DNA from: Amarobacter sp964507025
GTDB lineage: Bacteria > Chloroflexota > Dehalococcoidia > Tepidiformales > Tepidiformaceae
Direction: 5' to 3'
Assembly (NCBI GenBank): GCA_964507025.1
Contig: CAZDOK010000008.1
Location: 1-64,000, forward strand
Length of the DNA stretch: 64,000 nucleotides
In this document: positions 61,232-64,000 of the stretch, piece by piece
Layout: each line of letters opens with the position of its first letter
Numbering within the stretch: the first letter of the stretch is position 1
Translations under genes and position numbers: made by a program
Notes under the pieces: model-generated
Told to the model about the DNA's origin: nothing
Databases searched by the model: none
Seen by the model: only the letters and a program-made list of their open reading frames with translations

Positions 61232-63430
61232 TTGAGTTTTCCGTCGACCGGCGAATTCCTGCAATACCGGGGCGAACCGTTTCCGCTTGGCGCAAGGTGG
61301 GATGGCCAGGGCGTGAACTTCGCCCTCTTCAGCGAGAACGCCGAGGCCGTCGAGCTGTGCCTCTTCGACCAGCCTTACGGGGCCCCCGAGGTCGTGCGCA
61401 TCCCCCTCCGCGAGCAGACCGACAACGTCTGGCATACGTACCTGCCGGAGGCTCGCCCGGGCCTGATGTACGGCTACCGGGTCCACGGGCCCCACGACCC
61501 GCCCCGCGGGCTGCGATTCAACCCCAGCAAGCTGCTGCTCGACCCCTATGCGAGGGCCATCACAGGGCCGGTTGAGTGGTCGGATGCGATGTTCGGGTAC
61601 ATCCCGGGCCCTTCCCCCGATAGCGACCTGACCTTCAGCGAATCGGACAGTGGGCCGGGGATGCCCAAGGCAGTCGTGATCGAGCCGGGGTTCTCCTGGG
61701 GAGACGACCGGCCCCCACGGACGCCGTGGAATCGCACCGTCATCTATGAGGCCCACGTCAAGGGGCTGACCATCCTTCACCCCGGCCTGCCGGAGGACCT
61801 CCGCGGTACCTATAGCGGGCTCGGCCACCGTGCCACCATCGAGTATCTCGTGAGCCTGGGTGTCACCGCGGTGGAGTTGATGCCCGTCCACCACTTCGTT
61901 CACGACCGCCATCTGCGCGAGCGCGGATTGCGGAATTACTGGGGTTACAACTCCATTGGCTATTTCGCCCCCGATGGCCGCTACGCATCGGCCAGGCGTG
62001 CCGGGCAAGCCGTCAACGAATTCAAGACCATGGTCCGCTCACTGCACGCGGCCGGGATCGAGGTGATCCTCGACGTGGTCTACAACCACACGGCCGAAGG
62101 CAATCACCTGGGGCCCACCCTTTCGTTCCGGGGTATCGATAACTCTGCCTACTACCGCCTGATCCACGACGACCCGCGCTACTACATGGATTACACGGGC
62201 ACCGGCAACTCGATGAACATGCGCCATCCGCGGGCCGTGCAGCTCATCATGGACAGCCTTCGCTACTGGGTCCTGGAGATGCACGTGGATGGGTTCCGCT
62301 TCGACCTCGCGGCCACCCTCGCGCGGGAGCTGCACGAGGTGGACCGCCTGAGCGCGTTTTTCGACATCATCCACCAGGACCCCGTGCTGTCCCAGGTCAA
62401 GCTCATCGCTGAGCCCTGGGATGTTGGTGAAGGTGGCTACCAGGTTGGCAACTTCCCCGTCCTCTGGACGGAATGGAACGGCAAGTATCGCGATTGCGTA
62501 CGCCGGTTCTGGCGCGGCGACGACGGCCAGCTCGGTGAGCTCGGCTACCGCCTCTCCGGGAGCAGCGACCTCTACGCCCACAACGGGCGCCGCCCCTACG
62601 CCAGCATCAATGTCGTCACCGCACACGATGGCTTCACCCTGCACGACCTGGTCAGCTACAACGAGAAGCACAACGAAGCCAACCTCGAAGACAACCGCGA
62701 CGGCACTGACGACAACCTGAGCTGGAACTGCGGCGCCGAGGGCCCAACCAGCGACCCCATGGTCGTCGATCTCAGGAAGCGCCAGATGCGCAACTTCCTT
62801 GCCACGCTCTTCCTTTCGCAGGGGGTTCCCATGCTCCTCCATGGCGATGAAGTGGCGCGGACCCAGGATGGCAACAACAACGTCTACTGCCAGGACAATG
62901 CAACCTCCTGGTTCGATTGGTCCTGGGATGGCGACCAGCGGGAACAGCTGGAGTGGACCCGGAGGATGGTGGCCTTCCGCAATGCCCACCCCGTCCTCCG
63001 GCGTCGCGATTTCCTCCGCGATGGAGACGGCGGAACCGGCCACGCCGATGTCCAGTGGTTCGGTGGCGATGGCAGGCCGCTCCTGCCGCACCAGTGGCAG
63101 GAACCCGGGCGGCGTGCCCTGGGCATGCTGCTCAACGGCGCATCGCCGGCGCTCACCGACGAACGGGGATTGCCCCTCGCCGGCGATACCATCCTCGCCG
63201 TGTTCAACGCAGCGCCCGAGCGCACGGTGTTCCGCTTACCGCGGTTGCCCCGGCCATGGAGGTGGTTCCTCGCATTCGATACGGCCAATCCCTCCGAGCC
63301 TGACGGCCGCCGCTCGTTTGGCGGCGCCCATGCGTACCAGGTGGACGGGCGTTCGGTGGCCGTTTTTCGATCGCCTGTGCCGCCCGTTTCTACCCGGCCA
63401 GGACCACCGTCGCGTGAGCCGGCACGCTGA
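61232..63430 (+). CDS. glgX: glycogen debranching enzyme
   Basis: 732 residues, GH13 isoamylase type. An N-terminal CBM48 (FPLGARWDGQGVNFALFSENA) precedes the barrel with VIYEAHVKGLTILHPGLP, VILDVVYNHTAEGNHLG, nucleophile Asp in VDGFRFDLA (about 355), acid Glu in LIAEPWDVG (about 393) and VTAHDGFTLHDLVSYNEKHN. It cuts alpha-1,6 branches of glycogen or prepares maltodextrin for trehalose synthesis with TreY/TreZ. TTG start with GAGGAG upstream. Its end overlaps treZ by 41 bases. Confidence 0.93.
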   Translation: MSFPSTGEFLQYRGEPFPLGARWDGQGVNFALFSENAEAVELCLFDQPYGAPEVVRIPLREQTDNVWHTYLPEARPGLMYGYRVHGPHDPPRGLRFNPSKLLLDPYARAITGPVEWSDAMFGYIPGPSPDSDLTFSESDSGPGMPKAVVIEPGFSWGDDRPPRTPWNRTVIYEAHVKGLTILHPGLPEDLRGTYSGLGHRATIEYLVSLGVTAVELMPVHHFVHDRHLRERGLRNYWGYNSIGYFAPDGRYASARRAGQAVNEFKTMVRSLHAAGIEVILDVVYNHTAEGNHLGPTLSFRGIDNSAYYRLIHDDPRYYMDYTGTGNSMNMRHPRAVQLIMDSLRYWVLEMHVDGFRFDLAATLARELHEVDRLSAFFDIIHQDPVLSQVKLIAEPWDVGEGGYQVGNFPVLWTEWNGKYRDCVRRFWRGDDGQLGELGYRLSGSSDLYAHNGRRPYASINVVTAHDGFTLHDLVSYNEKHNEANLEDNRDGTDDNLSWNCGAEGPTSDPMVVDLRKRQMRNFLATLFLSQGVPMLLHGDEVARTQDGNNNVYCQDNATSWFDWSWDGDQREQLEWTRRMVAFRNAHPVLRRRDFLRDGDGGTGHADVQWFGGDGRPLLPHQWQEPGRRALGMLLNGASPALTDERGLPLAGDTILAVFNAAPERTVFRLPRLPRPWRWFLAFDTANPSEPDGRRSFGGAHAYQVDGRSVAVFRSPVPPVSTRPGPPSREPAR

Positions 63431-64000
63431 TCTGCCCGTCGTGGAGCACGGTCTCGACGCCGTTGCCTCCGAAGCGGCCATCGTTGCTCTGGAGGAGGAT
63501 GCTCGCCCCGGTTCCGCCGGGGAGCGAAACGTTCACGCGTTGCCCGAAGTTCGCCACCACCCGGCGCCGCCCGCTGGCACAGGCGAAATCGAGAACCAGG
63601 CACCGGCCCTGTGTCCGCGTGGCGATGGGCAGCCGAGACTCCCGGTACGCACGAAACACCAGGTCCTCGCTGCGCAACGCCAGCACGGCCGTGTGAAGTT
63701 CGCGCGCAAGCTTCCCTTCCCCGTAGTCGCCGTCGTCGCTATCGAGTACGGACCGCCTGAACGTCCGCTCGTCCTGCGGGTCGGGGATAGCCGCCTGCGT
63801 CAGCGGCGAGCTGAAGGCCCGAAAAGCCGCGAACTCGTGCCGGCGTCCTTCCGAAACCGCTACCCCGAGTTCGCCTTCGTGATCCGTGAAGTACTGGAAC
63901 GGCCGGGTCGACAGGCATTCCTGGCCCTGGAAGAGGAGCGGAACCTGGGGTAACAGCAGGAGCAGCACGGTCGCGGCGAGGAAGTCCGCGTGCGACGCAC
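63390..64000 (-). CDS. treZ: maltooligosyltrehalose trehalohydrolase, C-terminal part
   Basis: The frame runs off the right edge; about 203 residues remain. ASHADFLAATVLLLLLPQVPLLFQGQE (barrel end) leads to RPFQYFTDHEGELGVAVSEG and the C-terminal beta-sandwich, as in TreZ. The enzyme releases trehalose from maltooligosyltrehalose made by TreY. Pairing with convergent glgX points to a glycogen-to-trehalose route. The catalytic residues lie outside the window. Confidence 0.8.
   Translation of the reverse strand, partial: ASHADFLAATVLLLLLPQVPLLFQGQECLSTRPFQYFTDHEGELGVAVSEGRRHEFAAFRAFSSPLTQAAIPDPQDERTFRRSVLDSDDGDYGEGKLARELHTAVLALRSEDLVFRAYRESRLPIATRTQGRCLVLDFACASGRRRVVANFGQRVNVSLPGGTGASILLQSNDGRFGGNGVETVLHDGQISVPAHATVVLAG

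Overview
The window is high-GC, densely packed bacterial DNA with no rRNA, tRNA, CRISPR or insertion sequence that I can recognise. The gene content is broad aerobic-type metabolism: a pyruvate dehydrogenase operon, acyl-CoA dehydrogenases paired with APH-type phosphotransferases, many short-chain dehydrogenases, an F420-type LLM oxidoreductase, a family III CoA-transferase, molybdate uptake, and a heme operon built round the siroheme route. This would suit an environmental member of the Chloroflexota (Dehalococcoidia/Tepidiformales-like), but that placement is inference from gene style, not from a marker gene.

Layout. 1-3 kb: a membrane protein, a CvpA-like protein, an antitoxin followed by a RelE-type toxin that appears frameshifted, and two thioesterases. 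3.2-8.5 kb: one tightly overlapping operon of acetyl-CoA synthetase, pyruvate dehydrogenase E1 alpha, E1 beta, E2 and an acyl carrier protein. 8.5-24.6 kb: an MFS exporter, an LLM oxidoreductase, a phosphotransferase, a flavin-binding protein, a Na/Ca exchanger, an archease-RtcB pair, a PilZ glycosyltransferase, several SDRs, a haloalkane dehalogenase-like enzyme, an acyl-CoA dehydrogenase, a DNA glycosylase-like gene and a CoA-transferase. 24.8-31 kb: a CHASE4-type histidine kinase, then modABC led by a PadR regulator, with two 19-bp palindromes over the PadR promoter and a nitroreductase on the other side. 31-37.8 kb: a flavin monooxygenase, an ABC-F protein, then an accessory patch holding a lipoprotein gene flanked by long direct repeats and a nitroreductase fragment, a cupredoxin lipoprotein, a MOSC protein, DUF2277 and a MNT/HEPN toxin-antitoxin pair. 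37.8-44.4 kb: an acyl-CoA dehydrogenase, a c-di-GMP/HDOD signalling trio, small proteins and pyruvate kinase.

44.4-54.0 kb is the highlight: a ten-gene minus-strand operon encoding hemA, a fused siroheme decarboxylase (AhbA-AhbB), an aldo/keto reductase, hemQ, fused cobA-hemD, precorrin-2 dehydrogenase, a two-domain CbiX chelatase, a DR2241-like Fe-S protein, hemL and hemC. Read together, the genes suggest heme made through siroheme but finished by a HemQ-type coproheme decarboxylase. The hemB step and the AhbC step are not in the window.

54-64 kb: a phosphotransferase/acyl-CoA dehydrogenase pair, a Thr/Pro-rich secreted protein again flanked by a short direct repeat, an SDR, a metallophosphoesterase, a thiolase-like/DUF35 pair with a strong hairpin after it, and glycogen debranching GlgX converging on a truncated TreZ at the right edge.

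Several promoters place a -10-like box only 6-9 bases before the start codon, so leaderless mRNAs are probably common in this organism.
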